This document shows positions 9,101-17,285 of a stretch of DNA of 64,000 nucleotides, in pieces. The notes under the pieces are model-generated. The model saw only the letters and a list, made by a program, of their open reading frames with translations. It made no database searches and was not told the origin of the DNA. Origin of the DNA: Rhodopseudomonas pentothenatexigens. Lineage in GTDB: Bacteria; Pseudomonadota; Alphaproteobacteria; Rhizobiales; Xanthobacteraceae. The stretch's first letter is position 1. Each line of letters begins with the position of its first letter. The stretch covers positions 124,001 through 188,000 of the forward strand of contig NZ_UFQQ01000006.1 in NCBI RefSeq assembly GCF_900218015.1, in the 5' to 3' direction. Position numbers and translations under genes: made by a program.

Positions 9101-9390
9101 GCCATGCGCTGGCGCAGCTTCTCTGCCTGCTCGGCTTCACCGCCTTGGCGTTCGGGCTGCGCCGGCCGCAGCACGACATCCTGCGCCGTTCGCTGCGGCG
9201 GCCGGTGGTCCTCGCGCTCCGCGTTGTCGGCGCCAGCGCGCTGCTGGTGGCGCTCGCCGTGTTGGTCGACGCCTCCGGCTGGGGCTTCGGTCTGGTCAAG
9301 TTCAGCGGCCACACCACGTTGGCGGCGGCATTGGTGTACGTGACGCTGATCGGTTACGGCCGCAGGGGCGCACTCAAAGCGCGATCCTGA
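9097..9390 (+). CDS. DUF3325 small membrane protein
   Basis: The 97-residue protein has three predicted helices (about 2-20, 38-62 and 70-88) and matches DUF3325. This family is the usual last gene of TonB receptor/PepSY iron operons. The ATG overlaps the PepSY stop in ATGA, so it is probably translationally coupled. It faces the frameshifted chemoreceptor gene, only 37 bp away in the convergent orientation. Its exact role is unknown. Confidence 0.85.
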   Translation: MSHALAQLLCLLGFTALAFGLRRPQHDILRRSLRRPVVLALRVVGASALLVALAVLVDASGWGFGLVKFSGHTTLAAALVYVTLIGYGRRGALKARS

Positions 9391-9427
9391 CGACACGATC
9401 TGCGTTCGCTGTAAGCAGCGAGCTACG

Positions 9428-10812
9428 CTACTTCACGAGCCGATCGATCAGTCGCAGCACCTCTTTCGAGGCGTGTCCGACCTGGTCGATCTCTGCCATC
9501 GCGCCGGCGAGATCGCCGGACTGCATCAGCCGTGCGGCGGCCTTGCCGTGTTCGTGCACGAGCGCGTGCGGCTGTTCCAAAGCGGCGAAAGCCGGATGGG
9601 TCCGCGATCCCTTCGATGCGTCGCCGTAGTACCACTTGCCGAGCCGGCACGAGTGATGATCCGTCAATTCGCTGCTGCTCAGCTTGGCCCGACCGGCCGC
9701 CATGTCGGCGAGCCGCTTCTTCCAGGCAATGTGGTCGGCCTTGGCGAGGCGTGGGATCAGACCGTCGAAGGTCATGCGGGACAATTCCTCGAGATCTCCG
9801 CCGACCAGTGCCTGCACCTGATCGAGTTGATCGGAGATGTGCCCGACCTGGGCGACGGACTTCTCGGTTTGCTCGGCGATCGTCGAGATTCCGTTCGCGA
9901 TCTCGCTCGACGCCTGTGACTGCTGATTGAGGATGGTGGCGATCTCCGCCATTCCGTCGGTCACACCGGCCACGCGTTCGGAGACGCCGTTCATCGCTTC
10001 GCCGAGCGAGTTCACCACCTCGCGGCTTTCGACTGCCGCGCTGGTGCAGTCCGACATCGCGCTGACGATAGTGGCGATGTCGTCGCGCAATCGATCGATC
10101 CGGCTGCGGATGTCGACGGTGGCGTTGCTGGTCTGCTGGGACAGTCCTTTCACCTCGGTCGCCACCACGGCGAAGCCGCGTCCGGCTTCGCCGGCGCGAG
10201 CGGCCTCGATTGTCGCGTTCAGGGCGAGCAGGTTGGTCTGCCGCGCGTCGCATCGATCGACGAGACGATGCTGCCGATTGCGTCGGACGCAGCACTGAGC
10301 TCGGCGATCTTCTCCGCTGCCAGCTCGGCGGTGGTGCTGACGCGGCTCATCGCGGAGGCTGCGGTGTTTGCGGTAGCCAGCCCGTGCTGGGCGCTGACGC
10401 GCATGTCGGCAGCTTCGGATGCCGCCTTCTGCGCCGTGACGCCGATCTGGCCGATCGACGTCACCAGCTCTTCGCTGGCGCTCGCCAGCGCCTGTGAGCG
10501 CTGATCGATCTGGCGACTGAACGACAGCAGGTTCGCCGACGCGACGGCGGTCTCGCTGGTCTGGATGCTGAGATCGACCATCCGGTCGAGATTGCGCGAG
10601 ACATTGCCGGACAGTGTCTGCAGCAGTCGGCCTATCGCGCGACTCAACGGGTCGTCCCCGCCGGGCGCCGCGGTGTCGTAGTGGCCCTCGACGATGCGAT
10701 CGATACAGGCGGCGAGCGCTTCGTCGCGAGCTCGTATTTCTGCCAGTTCAGCGGCCACGGAATTATCGACGGCGTCGCGCATCGTCTTGCGCATGGGCGA
10801 AAGGAGCGACAT
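9428..10812 (-). pseudogene. Chemoreceptor with CZB zinc-binding domain, frameshifted
   Basis: Two overlapping frames make one soluble methyl-accepting chemotaxis protein of about 460 residues with no transmembrane segment. The upstream frame (10812 to about 10250) holds the N-terminal coiled coil and first half of the signalling domain. The downstream frame resumes the conserved hairpin ([20 protein letters not shown], then [12 protein letters not shown]). A C-terminal CZB domain follows, with [14 protein letters not shown] and HALVHEH supplying the expected His/Cys zinc ligands. At 10247/10248 one base is missing: GAT GCG AC GCG where GAT GCG ATC GCG would restore SIDAIARQTN. It is either a real loss-of-function mutation or a sequence error. 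Confidence 0.85.
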
Positions 10813-10967
10813 GGAGCCTCGGGGATCAGTGAGTCGGCGTGGCCCATATTGATACTAGGTCGTTAATTGTGCGTTGGCATCGAAATGCGAATGTATATCA
10901 GCACGGCCAATTCGAGTTCGGCGGAGTAAAGCGAAAGCCGAGCGACTTGACCGAAGCCCAACGCAAA

Positions 10968-10993
10968 AACGCCGCCCGGAATTGGGCGGCGTT
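10968..10993 (-). terminator. Rho-independent terminator of the aldolase-like gene
   Basis: On the minus strand a perfect 10-bp stem, AACGCCGCCC with a 6-base loop, is followed by TTTTTGCG. It lies about 170 bp downstream of the class II aldolase-like stop codon, beyond a palindromic repeat, and is oriented to end that transcript. Confidence 0.7.
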
Positions 10994-11070
10994 TGGATTC
11001 CGATAGCGTAGAGGTTGATGTCACGAAGATAGCACCATGGTGCCGGATTTCAACCTCGACGCATCGAATT

Positions 11071-11153
11071 GTCATTGCGAGGAGGCGAAGCCGACGAAGC
11101 AATCCAGCTTCCGTGCATTGAGCCTCTGGATGCTTCGCTGCGCTCGCAATGAC
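11071..11153. repeat. Long palindromic intergenic repeat
   Basis: GTCATTGCGAG (11071-11081) is a perfect inverted match to CTCGCAATGAC (11143-11153). Inside it, CGAAGCAATCCAG pairs with CTGGATGCTTCG with one base missing from the right arm. This is a familiar dispersed repeat in Bradyrhizobium and Rhodopseudomonas genomes. It sits in the 3' untranslated region of the aldolase-like gene. Confidence 0.7.
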
Positions 11154-11164
11154 GGGGAAAAGTC

Positions 11165-11947
11165 TCAGGTCCGATAGCTCGGATCGATGCGGTCGAGCTT
11201 GCGCAGCAGCGGCGGCCACACCAGCTTGGTCGAGCGCAGCTCCATGGCGTCGCGGTTGGCGATCAAATCGTGGTTCTTGTCGATCACCATCTGCTCCAGA
11301 GGATAGGCGGTCGGGCCGAGCATCTTGGTACGGACCTGCATCGTGCAGGCGCGCTCCAGGTGGTACATCCGCTCGAACGCCGAAGCCACGCTGCGGCCGA
11401 CCGTCAGCGTGCCGTGATTGCGCAGCAGCATGTGGTTCTTGTCGCCGAGGTCGCGCTGCAGCCGCGGCCGCTCGTCATGGTCGAGCGCGACGCCTTCGTA
11501 ATCGTGATAGGCGAGGTCGCCGGTGACAAAGTGCGCGGTCTGGTTGATCGGCAGCAGGCCGTCCATGCAGCTCGCCACAGCAGTGCCGTCCGGGGTGTGC
11601 AGATGGATGACACAGCCGGCATCCTCGCGGACCTCGTGGATCGCCGAGTGGATGGTGAAGCCGGCCGGATTGATCTTGTACGGGCTCTCAGTGAGCTGAT
11701 TACCGTCGAGGTCGACCTTGACCAGGCTCGAAGCGGTGATCTCGTCGAACATCAGCCCGTAGGGGTTGATCAGGAAGTGGTGCTCGGGGCCGGGCACCCG
11801 CGCCGAGATGTGGGTGTCGACCAGATCGTCCCAGCCGTACAGCGCGACCAGCCGGTAGCAGGCGGCGAGATTGACCCGCTGCTCCCATTCGGCCTCGGTC
11901 ATGTCGGCGGGAACTTCTCTCAGGCGTGCGGCTTCGGCTGGGGACAT
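11165..11947 (-). CDS. Class II aldolase/adducin family protein
   Basis: The 260-residue product is related to fuculose-phosphate aldolase and adducin head domains. The zinc-binding pair is His115-Leu-His117 (HLHTPDG), and a further histidine lies in LLRNHGTLTVG at about residue 176. The start is the ATG at 11947, preceded by GCGAGGA at a 6-base spacing; the frame continues upstream only a few codons. No partner pathway genes are adjacent, and the substrate is not predictable. Many alphaproteobacterial members with this length and the YLVALYGWDDLV-like beginning are uncharacterised. Confidence 0.85.
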   Translation of the reverse strand: MSPAEAARLREVPADMTEAEWEQRVNLAACYRLVALYGWDDLVDTHISARVPGPEHHFLINPYGLMFDEITASSLVKVDLDGNQLTESPYKINPAGFTIHSAIHEVREDAGCVIHLHTPDGTAVASCMDGLLPINQTAHFVTGDLAYHDYEGVALDHDERPRLQRDLGDKNHMLLRNHGTLTVGRSVASAFERMYHLERACTMQVRTKMLGPTAYPLEQMVIDKNHDLIANRDAMELRSTKLVWPPLLRKLDRIDPSYRT

Positions 11948-12231
11948 GCGTTTCCTCGCTGCGTGTGGCGCCATTGGGCGGCGCGTTGACGTGGCGGAAG
12001 CCTAGTGCTGCGACTCCCTTGCAGCAAGCGCCGACCGAAGCGCGGCAGGCATGTGGCTGGACGACGCTCCGCCGCACCGCGGCAAGTTGCGTTGCTACAA
12101 CCTCTGCGCGAGTATTGTGGTCGCTGATCCGATTACGCTGTTGGCAAGCGGCGCCGGCGATTGCCGATCAGGGACAGATGACGCTATCGTTACGAGGGCT
12201 GCCGTGGCGATCCGCCGGCGTGGAGTTGAGA

Positions 12232-13131
12232 ATGATATTGCTTTTGGTCGCCGGCATTGCCTTCCTGCTGGCCGGAGCGGCGTCGATCATGATCGGCGTC
12301 CCGGTCAAGGAGTTCAGTTTCGGCAACACCTTGATCCTGTCCGGCGTGATCGGCTTCTGCACCGGAGCGCTGCTGCTCGGCCTGTCGGCGGTGATCCGCG
12401 AGCTGCGACTGATCGCGGCCGGCCTCGGCACCGAGGAGGGCGAGCCGAGCCTCGATAGGACCAGAGCTCCTGCGCGCGGGGGGTTCCCGCCGCCGCCCAC
12501 GTCCGAGCCGGACAGTGCGACCCTGTTTCCGGGCGATCGGCCGGAGCCGCCATTGGCGCCGCCGCAGCCGATGCCGGCCGCTGCGGAACCTGCCGGGACC
12601 GTGCCTTGGCAGGACGAAGTGGCGACGCGTGACCGGATGCGGCAGCGGATCGTGCCGCCGCTGGAAATCAAGCCGCCTCCGCCGCCGCTGCACGGCGACG
12701 CTGCGCCGCCGGCCGCCTCCGAGCCGGGCGAGGAGCCTGTGGCACCGAAGAAGCGCAATCTGTTATTCGCGTCGTCGCGGCGCGAGCGGGAGCGCGCCGC
12801 CGCGGTGAAGGGGCAGTCCGAGATCGCCGATATGGCGCCCGGTGAGGCCTCCGCAGCGCCGCCGCGCAGCTTCGATGAAGCGTGGCCGCGCAAGCGGTCG
12901 CCGGGGAGCGAGGAAGCGCCGGCTGTGCCGGAACGGTCCGGCCTGCTCGAGCCGACACCGGCGCCGCGCAGCGAGGAGATGCAGCAGGTCACCGTGCTGA
13001 AGTCCGGCGTGGTCGACGGCATGGCGTATTCGCTGTATTCGGACGGCTCGATCGAGGCGCAGATGCCGGAAGGGATGATGCGATTCGAATCGATCGACGA
13101 GCTTCGCGAGCATCTGGATCAGCGAAGCTGA
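12232..13131 (+). CDS. Membrane-anchored protein with proline-rich tail
   Basis: The 299-residue protein begins with two hydrophobic helices (about 2-22 and 32-56). A long low-complexity Pro/Ala/Glu-rich cytoplasmic stretch follows (about 70-250). A short folded-looking C-terminal segment from VTVLKSG to the end contains AYSLYSDGSIEAQMP and resembles sequences conserved in Bradyrhizobium relatives. The start is supported by TGGAGTTGAG immediately upstream. I do not recognise a named family. It stands alone, divergent from the aldolase-like gene. Confidence 0.65.
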   Translation: MILLLVAGIAFLLAGAASIMIGVPVKEFSFGNTLILSGVIGFCTGALLLGLSAVIRELRLIAAGLGTEEGEPSLDRTRAPARGGFPPPPTSEPDSATLFPGDRPEPPLAPPQPMPAAAEPAGTVPWQDEVATRDRMRQRIVPPLEIKPPPPPLHGDAAPPAASEPGEEPVAPKKRNLLFASSRRERERAAAVKGQSEIADMAPGEASAAPPRSFDEAWPRKRSPGSEEAPAVPERSGLLEPTPAPRSEEMQQVTVLKSGVVDGMAYSLYSDGSIEAQMPEGMMRFESIDELREHLDQRS

Positions 13132-13320
13132 CACGACCGGCGAGCACTTCGTCTTTTGGTCTACCTTGCTGGATTGTACCACTCTAAATAGACTTCGGTA
13201 TTGGCAAGGTTAGATTGGTCGCGCGGCGGCGATCGTCCTTGACCACCGAGTATCCCGGACAATTTGACCAGCGCGCTCGCGGCCTTCCGCGGGTGATCGA
13301 CGAGCGACGAAGGACGGCCG

Positions 13321-13737
13321 ATGAGTGACACCACAGGCAAGAATTACATTGAGCTGACCGCGTCGATCGTCTCGGCCTATGTCAGCCACAATGCAACCCA
13401 GGCCAACGAAATCCCGGCGCTGATCGGTCAGGTTCACGCGGCCTTGCAGCGGCTGACCGGCGGGCGGCCGGACGCCGCGCCGCAGGAGCCGGCCAAGCCG
13501 GCGGTGCCGGTGAAGAAGTCGGTGACGCCGGAGTATCTGATCTGCCTGGAAGACGGAAAACGCTTCAAATCGCTGAAGCGTCACCTGCGCACGCAGTACA
13601 AGATGACGCCGGAGCAGTACCGCGAGAAGTGGGGACTTCCCGCGGACTACCCGATGGTGGCGCCGAACTACGCGGTGGAACGGTCGCAGCTCGCCAAGAA
13701 GATGGGGCTCGGGCAGCAGCGTCGCCGTCGGAAGTAG
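13321..13737 (+). CDS. MucR/Ros-family transcriptional regulator
   Basis: The 138-residue DNA-binding protein matches the MucR/Ros family. An N-terminal helical oligomerisation region (to about residue 45) is followed by a Pro/Ala linker and the Ros-type finger with LICLEDGKRFKSLKRHL. The conserved MTPEQYREKWGL and DYPMVAPNYA signatures follow. The finger reads Cys-x2-Asp, His and then Gln where the last ligand His usually lies (HLRTQY), so zinc binding may be altered. MucR proteins act as nucleoid-associated regulators of surface and cell-cycle genes. It has its own 189-bp upstream region. Confidence 0.9.
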   Translation: MSDTTGKNYIELTASIVSAYVSHNATQANEIPALIGQVHAALQRLTGGRPDAAPQEPAKPAVPVKKSVTPEYLICLEDGKRFKSLKRHLRTQYKMTPEQYREKWGLPADYPMVAPNYAVERSQLAKKMGLGQQRRRRK

Positions 13738-13744
13738 CCCGGCA

Positions 13745-14485
13745 TCAAGCCGAGAAGCCGGCGTCCGCGGTGATCATCGCGCCGGTGATCAGCCCGGCGG
13801 CCGGACTTGCCAGGAACGCGACGACGGCGGCGATCTCCTCGGCTTTGCCGTAACGCCCGAGCGCGGTCAGGCTGCGAAGCTGGTCGGCCTGTTCGCCATC
13901 GGCGGGGTTCATATCGGTGTCGATCGAGCCAGGCTGAACCAGATTGACGGTGATGCCCTGCGGCCCGAGCTCGCGCGACAGTCCGCGGGTGAAGGCGTGC
14001 AGCGCCGACTTGGTCATCGCGTACACGGTCGACCCCGCAAACGGCACCCGCTCGGCGAGCGTCGAGCCGATCGAAATGATCCGTCCGCCCTCGCGGAGGT
14101 GCGGGATCGCGGCCTGCGACGCCAGCACCACGGCACGCACGTTGATGTTGAGCAGCGCGTCGAGGTCGGCGAGGCCGAGTTCGGTGAGCGGTCCGACCCG
14201 GCCGATTCCAGCGTTGTTGACGAGAATGTCGAGGCCGCCGAGCTGCCCGGCCGCAGCCTCCACCGAGCGCTTCACCGCCGCCGGATCGGCACTGTCGGCC
14301 TGGATCGCGATGCCGTGGCGGCCGTTAGCCTTGATCGCCCGCACCACCTCGGCGGCGCGATCGGCCGACCGCTCGTAGGTGATCGCGACATCCGCGCCCT
14401 TGGCGGCCAGTTCGATCGCGATGCCGGCACCGATACCGCGCGCGGCTCCGGTGACCAGCGCCCGCTTGCCCGTCAGCTCAATCAT
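13745..14485 (-). CDS. Short-chain dehydrogenase/reductase
   Basis: The 246-residue classical SDR has the cofactor motif TGAARGIG near residue 13, NNAG at 90-93 and the catalytic set Ser141, Tyr155 and Lys159 (YAMTK). It is FabG-like in layout, and an NADP(H)-dependent oxidoreductase role is inferred. The start at 14485 follows AGAGGA. The gene is divergent from a TetR-family regulator, and a perfect palindrome begins ten bases upstream of the start codon, so the TetR protein probably represses it. The physiological substrate is unknown. Confidence 0.9.
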   Translation of the reverse strand: MIELTGKRALVTGAARGIGAGIAIELAAKGADVAITYERSADRAAEVVRAIKANGRHGIAIQADSADPAAVKRSVEAAAGQLGGLDILVNNAGIGRVGPLTELGLADLDALLNINVRAVVLASQAAIPHLREGGRIISIGSTLAERVPFAGSTVYAMTKSALHAFTRGLSRELGPQGITVNLVQPGSIDTDMNPADGEQADQLRSLTALGRYGKAEEIAAVVAFLASPAAGLITGAMITADAGFSA

Positions 14486-14494
14486 GTCGTCCTC

Positions 14495-14518
14495 TTTTTG
14501 TAGCAATCGATACAAAAA
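14495..14518. promoter_or_regulatory. Palindromic operator in SDR/TetR divergent promoter
   Basis: TTTTTGTA and TACAAAAA form a perfect 8-bp inverted repeat around an 8-base spacer. It lies ten bases from the SDR start codon and 49 bases from the TetR start. Size, symmetry and position fit a TetR-family operator that would control both genes. Confidence 0.7.
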
Positions 14519-14567
14519 TACCTAGGTGAATTGCCGGAGATCGGTCAAGAGATTTATATAGCGAGTG

Positions 14568-15200
14568 ATGCAGAAATCAGATCCGACCTTGGGCGACCGA
14601 GCCGCGCGGACTCGCGGCCGGCCACGCGCGTTCGATCGGGCACTCGCGCTGGCTCGGGCCACCCGGCTGTTCTGGGTCAAGGGCTATGAAGCGACCTCGA
14701 TCGCCGATCTCACGCAGGCCATGGGGATCGGAGCTCCGAGCCTGTATGCGGCGTTCGGCTCCAAGGAAGCGCTCTACGCCGAGGCGCTGCGGCACTACGA
14801 GGCTACCTACGAGCAACTGGTCTGGGCCGGGTTCCACAGCGCGCCCACCGCGCGAGAGGCGGTGAGCGCCTTTCTGCTCGACTCGGCGTCGGCGCTGACC
14901 GGGGCTCCCGACGATCATCCGCTCGGCTGCATGGTGACGCTGTCGGCGGTGGGGAGCGAAGGCCACGCGGAACTCGGCGAGCTGGTGCGCAGCGCGCGTG
15001 CGGTGACGCTGCAGCGCCTGCAGGCGCGGCTGAGCGCGGCCGTCGCGGCGGGCGAGCTGCGGGCGGGAACCGACATCCATGCCCGTGCCCGCTTCTACCA
15101 GTGCATCCAGGCCGGAATGTCGATCCTGGCCCGCGACGGCACCCCCCGTGCCGAGCTGGAGGCGGTCGCCCGCCAGGCTTTGGCTCAATGGAACGTCTGA
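14568..15200 (+). CDS. TetR/AcrR-family transcriptional regulator
   Basis: The product is about 210 residues. The N-terminal helix-turn-helix spans about residues 20-65 and contains ATSIADLTQAMGIGAPSLYAAFGSKEAL in substance. The C-terminal ligand-binding part includes GCMVTLSA and FYQCIQAGMSILARDG, typical of the TetR subgroup that regulates a divergent oxidoreductase. ATG 14568 is preferred over the adjacent in-frame GTG 14565. It probably senses an electrophile or the SDR substrate and binds the palindrome at 14495-14518. Confidence 0.9.
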   Translation: MQKSDPTLGDRAARTRGRPRAFDRALALARATRLFWVKGYEATSIADLTQAMGIGAPSLYAAFGSKEALYAEALRHYEATYEQLVWAGFHSAPTAREAVSAFLLDSASALTGAPDDHPLGCMVTLSAVGSEGHAELGELVRSARAVTLQRLQARLSAAVAAGELRAGTDIHARARFYQCIQAGMSILARDGTPRAELEAVARQALAQWNV

Positions 15201-15323
15201 ACCGCCGCGCGGGTTGCGGGTCAAGGAAAAAAATCCGATGATGACGTCACGGAGCTCTTGCGGCTTCGCGCCCGACATGAGAATATTTTCCTAGATGAAT
15301 AGTCTGGGAAAGGTCGGGACGAG

Positions 15324-15935
15324 ATGCAGAGCAAGCGCCGGGGGCGGAAGCCCGCAACAGTACGCGGGCCGGGCAAGGCGGAGGTCGATAGCTTTCGCGC
15401 CAGCCATCTCGATCTGACCGAGCGCGAGATCATGACCGCCGACGGGCTGGCGCGCGTCACCATCGATGACAGCGAAAGCCCGCTGGCCTGGCTCGCCCGC
15501 CGCAAGGGGCGCGACGGCCGCGCACTGATCAGCGCCGAACAGTTTGTCGCCGGCGAGCGACTGCGCGCCGACTTCACCCGCGGCAACCTGACACCGCGCG
15601 TCACGTCGAACTGGGGGGCGCCGACGGGGCGCGCGGGCGGCGGCGGAGCCGGAGAGATGACCGATGTGGTGGTTGCGGCGCGGCAGCGGGTGCAGCTCGC
15701 ACTCGACGCCTGCGGCCCGGAGTTCTCCGGCATCCTGCTCGACGTCTGCTGTTTCCTGCGCGGGCTCGAGGATGTCGAGCGCGAACGCGGCTGGCCGTCG
15801 CGTTCCGCCAAGGTGGTGTTGCAGCTGGCGCTGGATCGGCTGGCGCGCCATTACGGCCTGGCGGCGCACGGCGGACCGGCCAAGCTGCGGCTGCGCAGTT
15901 GGCTGGCGAACGATGCCGCGTTCGTGGTGCCGTAA
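15324..15935 (+). CDS. DUF6456 domain protein
   Basis: The 203-residue protein is basic at the N-terminus (QSKRRGRKPA). Its C-terminal region from about residue 65 (SPLAWLARRKGRDG...ISAEQFVAGERLRADF) matches the DUF6456 type. The C-terminal helices include DVCCFLRGLEDVERERGWPSRSAK, which resembles a helix-turn-helix-like part seen in these proteins. It is a conserved alphaproteobacterial family without known function; DNA binding is a guess. It converges with sufE. Confidence 0.7.
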   Translation: MQSKRRGRKPATVRGPGKAEVDSFRASHLDLTEREIMTADGLARVTIDDSESPLAWLARRKGRDGRALISAEQFVAGERLRADFTRGNLTPRVTSNWGAPTGRAGGGGAGEMTDVVVAARQRVQLALDACGPEFSGILLDVCCFLRGLEDVERERGWPSRSAKVVLQLALDRLARHYGLAAHGGPAKLRLRSWLANDAAFVVP

Positions 15936-15961
15936 GGAGGCGGATCAGTCGCCGATCGCGC

Positions 15962-16390
15962 TCAGGTAGATGCGGCGACGGTTTCGCGGGCGTCGGCCTT
16001 GATCCGCTCGATCATCGAGCGCAGGCCGTTGGAACGTTGCGGCGTTAGGTGCTCGCGAAAGCCCAGTTCGTCGAACACGGCGATCGGCTCGGCGGCGAGG
16101 ATCTGCTGCGGCGTGCGGCCCGACACCAGCGTCAGCAGAATCGCGATCAGCCCGCGCACGATGTGCGCATCGCTGTCGCCGAGATAGTTCAGCACCGGTT
16201 CGCCGGCCGCGTTGCGCGTCAGCTTGCGCGAGAGCCACACCTGGCTGGCACAGCCTTGCACCTTGTTCGCAGAAGAGTGTTCGTCCTCGGGCATCGGCTC
16301 GAGCGTGCGGCCGAGTTCGATCACGTAGCGATAGCGATCGTCCCACTCGTCGAGCAGCGCGAAGTTGTCCCTGATCTCGTCAATCGTCAT
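15962..16390 (-). CDS. sufE: SufE-like cysteine desulfurase sulfur acceptor
   Basis: The 142-residue SufE protein accepts persulfide sulfur from the cysteine desulfurase SufS for iron-sulfur cluster assembly. The active-site Cys47 lies in VQGCASQVW. Other family signatures are the start MTIDEIRDNFALLDEWDDRY and GLRSMIERI near the end. The start is placed at ATG 16390, which matches the family length; the frame extends 12 codons further upstream. No other suf genes are adjacent, which is common for stand-alone sufE in this group. Confidence 0.93.
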   Translation of the reverse strand: MTIDEIRDNFALLDEWDDRYRYVIELGRTLEPMPEDEHSSANKVQGCASQVWLSRKLTRNAAGEPVLNYLGDSDAHIVRGLIAILLTLVSGRTPQQILAAEPIAVFDELGFREHLTPQRSNGLRSMIERIKADARETVAAST

Positions 16391-16507
16391 CGTGCCCCGT
16401 ATCTGTCGGTCGCGGCTCGCGCGCAATGGAACCTGTACCGACAGATATATGGGTTCGCAGGCGTGCTCGAAAGCGCCAATCGCCTGGTTCGATCGTCGAG
16501 TGGTGCC

Positions 16508-16930
16508 CTAATTGTTGGCAACCGGCTTGGCGGCCGCATCGACCGCCGCGGTTTCGGAGCCGGGCAGCTTCCACTCGATCTTGAGATCTTCAGCCGTCAG
16601 CGTGTCGCGCGGCGCCAGCGACGGATCGCGCGCATCGCTGCCGCCGATCGCGCCGGTCGGTTCGCCGCGCTTCTCGGTGATGATCTGGTACAGCTTGCGC
16701 GCGCCTTCCTGCGCGCGATGGCCGATCACCGTCGCGGCCTGTTCGCCGACCTCGCAAGCCGCCGGCTGGCGCTTGCAGAACTGACTGAAATCCGACACCG
16801 CGGCGCTCGCCGCAGATACCGCCTCGGAGGCGCCGATCTGCGGCAACTTCTCCGAATCCGGCGTCGACTCGCGCGGCAGAAACACCAGGACCACTCCGAT
16901 CCAAAATGCCAAGCGAAGCAGAAAGAACAT
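16508..16930 (-). CDS. DUF5330 membrane-anchored protein
   Basis: The 140-residue protein starts with a single hydrophobic helix (MFFLLRLAFWIGVVLVFLP) and has a soluble remainder with a Cys pair (FCKRQPAACEVGEQA) characteristic of DUF5330. The C-terminal part is a Pro/Ala-rich tail. It is a conserved Rhizobiales family with unknown function and probably faces the periplasm. I selected ATG 16930 because it begins the hydrophobic anchor. Confidence 0.75.
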   Translation of the reverse strand: MFFLLRLAFWIGVVLVFLPRESTPDSEKLPQIGASEAVSAASAAVSDFSQFCKRQPAACEVGEQAATVIGHRAQEGARKLYQIITEKRGEPTGAIGGSDARDPSLAPRDTLTAEDLKIEWKLPGSETAAVDAAAKPVANN

Positions 16931-17285
16931 CTCGCGACCCCGTCGTCCAAATCCCCGTTGCGATTGGTCTCGCAATCGAGCTCCGTCGTAGCGAAGGTCA
17001 ATGAATTCGGAGTGGATCAGTTACTTACAATTCGAGGCAAAATCGGCGGAACACTCCGCCGAGCCGATTCGCCGTAAATATTCGATTGACGCTCCACACT
17101 TTCTCGCGGTGAGCGCTGTCTGCGTCCACCAATTCGAAACCATACCGCCGCGGGCTTTGAAACCATGCGTTCACCATGAGGTTCGAATGCGGTGTTCAGA
17201 GGCGCCTGGAAGGCAAGGCGAGCCGCGCTGTGCGATCACCTTAGTGTTCGTTTAAGGTCGCTCTGACAGGTTCGGCCAACCACAC
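16931..17285. other. Divergent intergenic region upstream of sensor kinase
   Basis: No gene is recognised in 355 bases. There is a perfect 7-bp hairpin, CGGCGGA-ACAC-TCCGCCG, at 17044-17061, and an alternative pairing, AATCGGC / GCCGATT, at 17041-17069. The middle is AT-richer than the surroundings and presumably holds the divergent promoters. Confidence 0.4.
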
